Notes under the pieces: model-generated
Database searches by the model: none
What the model saw: only the letters and a program-made list of their open reading frames with translations
Told to the model about the DNA's origin: nothing
DNA from: Kiritimatiellales bacterium
Lineage (GTDB): Bacteria > Verrucomicrobiota > Kiritimatiellia > Kiritimatiellales > Pontiellaceae
DNA length: 8,313 nucleotides
Reading direction: 5' to 3'
Assembly: GCA_030625905.1 (NCBI GenBank)
Contig: DAOUQA010000092.1
Location: 1 to 8,313, forward strand
Shown: one piece after another, positions 6,633-8,313 of the stretch
How positions within the stretch are numbered: the stretch's first letter is position 1
Layout of the letters: every line of letters begins with the position of its first letter
Program-made: the position numbers and the translations under genes

Positions 6633-8313
6633 ATGAAAAACCGTGTATTCATTGCCTCTTTATCCTCGCTCCTCATGGGGCTATTCCCCTGCCACGCCAT
6701 CGACTTTACCGATCAGGGCGAATATATGGGATCGTCCGATTGCATCGTCTGCCACGAGCGCTTCTACAAACTATGGAGCACCTCGCACCATGGCAAGGCG
6801 ATGCAGGCGTTCAGCGGCACGTTCGCCCGCACGCTCGTCCCGATGGAAGAGGAGCTGGAGATCGGCGGGGTTAAGTTCATCATCGAACTCAATGCCAGCG
6901 GCGGCGTACTGCACGAAACCGGATCCGACGGCACAAAGAAAACCTACCCCGTTCTGCATGCACTCGGCGGAAAAAATGTCTACTTCTTCCTGGTTCCGCT
7001 GGAAAAGGGAAAGCTACAGACCGCGCCTCTCGCCTACAATGTGCATACAAAGAGTTGGTACAACTCCACCGGCAGCATGATCCGCCACTTCAACAACGGC
7101 CTGATCGACGAGGCGCTCGATTGGACCGACCGGCAACTCACCTTCAACACCGGTTGCCACGACTGCCACATCAGCCAGCTGCGCAAGAACTACGACCCGG
7201 AAACCGACAGCTACAGCACCACCTGGACCGAACCCGGCATCAACTGCGAGGTCTGCCACGGCCCGGCCGAGACACACATCAAGGTTGCCGAGGAAGCCGA
7301 AGCCAAGGGCGTGGAGCTAACCGACCTCAAACTGCTCACCTTCCATGGCGACCTCGACGCCACACAGCGCGATGCCACCTGCGCCCCCTGCCACGCCAAG
7401 ATGACCCCGCTCACGCGCGACTTCACGCCCGGCGAACTCTTTTTCAACCACTACGACCTGACCTCCTACGAAGATCCCGACTTCCATCCCGACGGGCGCG
7501 ACCTCGGCGAAAACTATACGCAGACCGGATGGCTGGCCAACCCCTGCGCCAACTCCGGTCAGCTCGAATGCATCCATTGCCACACCTCGAGCGGACGGTT
7601 CCGCTTTGCGAACGAACCGAACAAGGCCTGCCTTCCCTGCCATGAGAAGCGCGTGGACAATATCCTCACGCACTCGCACCACGCCGCGACCAACAATGTC
7701 ACCTGCATCGACTGCCATATGCCCAAGACCGCGCAGGCGCACATGCACCGCTCCGATCACACCTTCCGCCCCCCCTCCCCGGCGGCCTCGCTGGAATTTG
7801 GGTCGCCCAACGCCTGCAACCTCTGCCACCACAACCCGGAAGCCATCACCGGCGACTTCCACGGCCACAAAACGGAAGATATGGAATGGGCGGACAAGCA
7901 TGTGAAGGAATGGTTCGGCAAGGATTCCGGCACCGGAATCCTTGAGCTTGGGCGCATCATACTGGCCTGCCGCGAGGGTGAATGGGACAAGCTACCCGAA
8001 ATCCTCGCCTACCTTGATGGCCCGGCCTGCGACCCCGCCGCCGGAGTCGGCATCCTGCGTCTGCTCATCAACTGCCCCTACCCCGAAAAGTGGCCCGCCG
8101 TCCGCAAGCAACTCGGATCCGCAAGCGAATGGGTGCGCTCTGCCGCCGCGGCATCCCTGCAATACGATCCATCGCCTGAAACGACCGGACTTTTGCTGAA
8201 GGCCTGCACAGACGAATTCCGCACAGTCCGCATCCGTGCCGCCGCCTCACTGCTCGCACTGGATCTATCCGGCTATGGCGAAGAGGAGCGCAAGGCCTTC
8301 GACGCGGCCCATG
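6633..8313 (+). CDS. Exported multihaem cytochrome c with C-terminal HEAT repeats (C-terminus cut by window edge)
   Basis: Periplasmic electron-transfer protein, 560 codons visible and still open at the right edge. A Sec signal peptide (MKNRVFIASLSSLLMGLFPCHA, cleavage likely after Ala22) is followed by eight CXXCH haem-binding motifs, at Cys37, 175, 205, 250, 313, 333, 358 and 395. The first motif sits in SDCIVCHERFYKLWSTSHHG, typical of the cytochrome c554-like / paired-CXXCH family, where the extra histidines can act as distal haem ligands. It is separated by about 135 residues from a cluster of seven. The Cys-rich part ends near residue 400. A helical tail follows (about 437-545) with HEAT signatures (SEWVRSAAAASL, FRTVRIRAAASLLAL). 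Relatives often continue into more HEAT or TPR units. The start at 6633 gives the signal peptide, but no Shine-Dalgarno sequence is seen. An anaerobic-respiration role is inferred; the redox partner is unknown. An ATG at 6623 is in another frame. Confidence 0.92.
   Translation, partial: MKNRVFIASLSSLLMGLFPCHAIDFTDQGEYMGSSDCIVCHERFYKLWSTSHHGKAMQAFSGTFARTLVPMEEELEIGGVKFIIELNASGGVLHETGSDGTKKTYPVLHALGGKNVYFFLVPLEKGKLQTAPLAYNVHTKSWYNSTGSMIRHFNNGLIDEALDWTDRQLTFNTGCHDCHISQLRKNYDPETDSYSTTWTEPGINCEVCHGPAETHIKVAEEAEAKGVELTDLKLLTFHGDLDATQRDATCAPCHAKMTPLTRDFTPGELFFNHYDLTSYEDPDFHPDGRDLGENYTQTGWLANPCANSGQLECIHCHTSSGRFRFANEPNKACLPCHEKRVDNILTHSHHAATNNVTCIDCHMPKTAQAHMHRSDHTFRPPSPAASLEFGSPNACNLCHHNPEAITGDFHGHKTEDMEWADKHVKEWFGKDSGTGILELGRIILACREGEWDKLPEILAYLDGPACDPAAGVGILRLLINCPYPEKWPAVRKQLGSASEWVRSAAAASLQYDPSPETTGLLLKACTDEFRTVRIRAAASLLALDLSGYGEEERKAFDAAH

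Noticed and set aside
7055..7901. Several overlapping frames on both strands inside the cytochrome, some very Arg/Pro/His rich
   Set aside because: These are out-of-frame readings of the multihaem cytochrome. The true frame carries a signal peptide and eight regularly spaced CXXCH motifs.
1..8313. CRISPR array, tRNA or rRNA gene, intact insertion sequence
   Set aside because: I saw no regularly spaced direct repeats, cloverleaf-like segments, rRNA-like sequence or transposase reading frame.

Overview
The window most resembles the chromosome of an anaerobic PVC-group bacterium, with Kiritimatiellota (Pontiella-like) as the best guess. This is an inference from four things together: a GTP-type PEP carboxykinase, a family-78 glycoside hydrolase, a PEP-CTERM sorting-tail sequence, and a multihaem cytochrome c with a HEAT-repeat tail. 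The coding sequence is GC-rich and the intergenic gaps are more AT-rich. No rRNA, tRNA, CRISPR array or intact transposase gene is visible.

Layout. (1) 1-1355, minus strand: pckG, GTP-dependent PEP carboxykinase, complete at its N-terminus and cut by the left window edge, with a strong ribosome-binding site and a plausible sigma70-type promoter. (2) 1559-2661, plus strand: a translationally coupled pair with an ATGA overlap, made of a conserved-looking protein of unknown function and a spermidine-synthase-like Rossmann-fold methyltransferase. (3) 2708-5577, minus strand: a 919-residue GH78 (alpha-L-rhamnosidase-type) enzyme with no signal peptide. Its stop codon overlaps the ATG of a 36-codon reading frame that is almost entirely a PEP-CTERM anchor. 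(4) 5578-5886: a 309-bp gap with no convincing gene, holding what look like relics of dispersed repeats, one of them of the kind seen around REP-associated transposases. (5) 5887-6543, minus strand: a HAD-superfamily phosphatase of the phosphoglycolate phosphatase type. (6) 6633 to the right edge, plus strand: an exported multihaem cytochrome c with eight CXXCH motifs in the visible part, followed by HEAT repeats and running off the window.

How the genes fit together. pckG links oxaloacetate and PEP in central carbon metabolism, and the GH78 enzyme would release rhamnose or a similar sugar from plant or algal glycans. The HAD phosphatase is probably for metabolite housekeeping, and the cytochrome belongs to periplasmic electron transfer. 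Apart from the coupled pair at 1559-2661, the genes do not form one obvious pathway. The items most worth a second look are the orphan PEP-CTERM tail, the unassigned two-gene cassette and the cytochrome-HEAT fusion.
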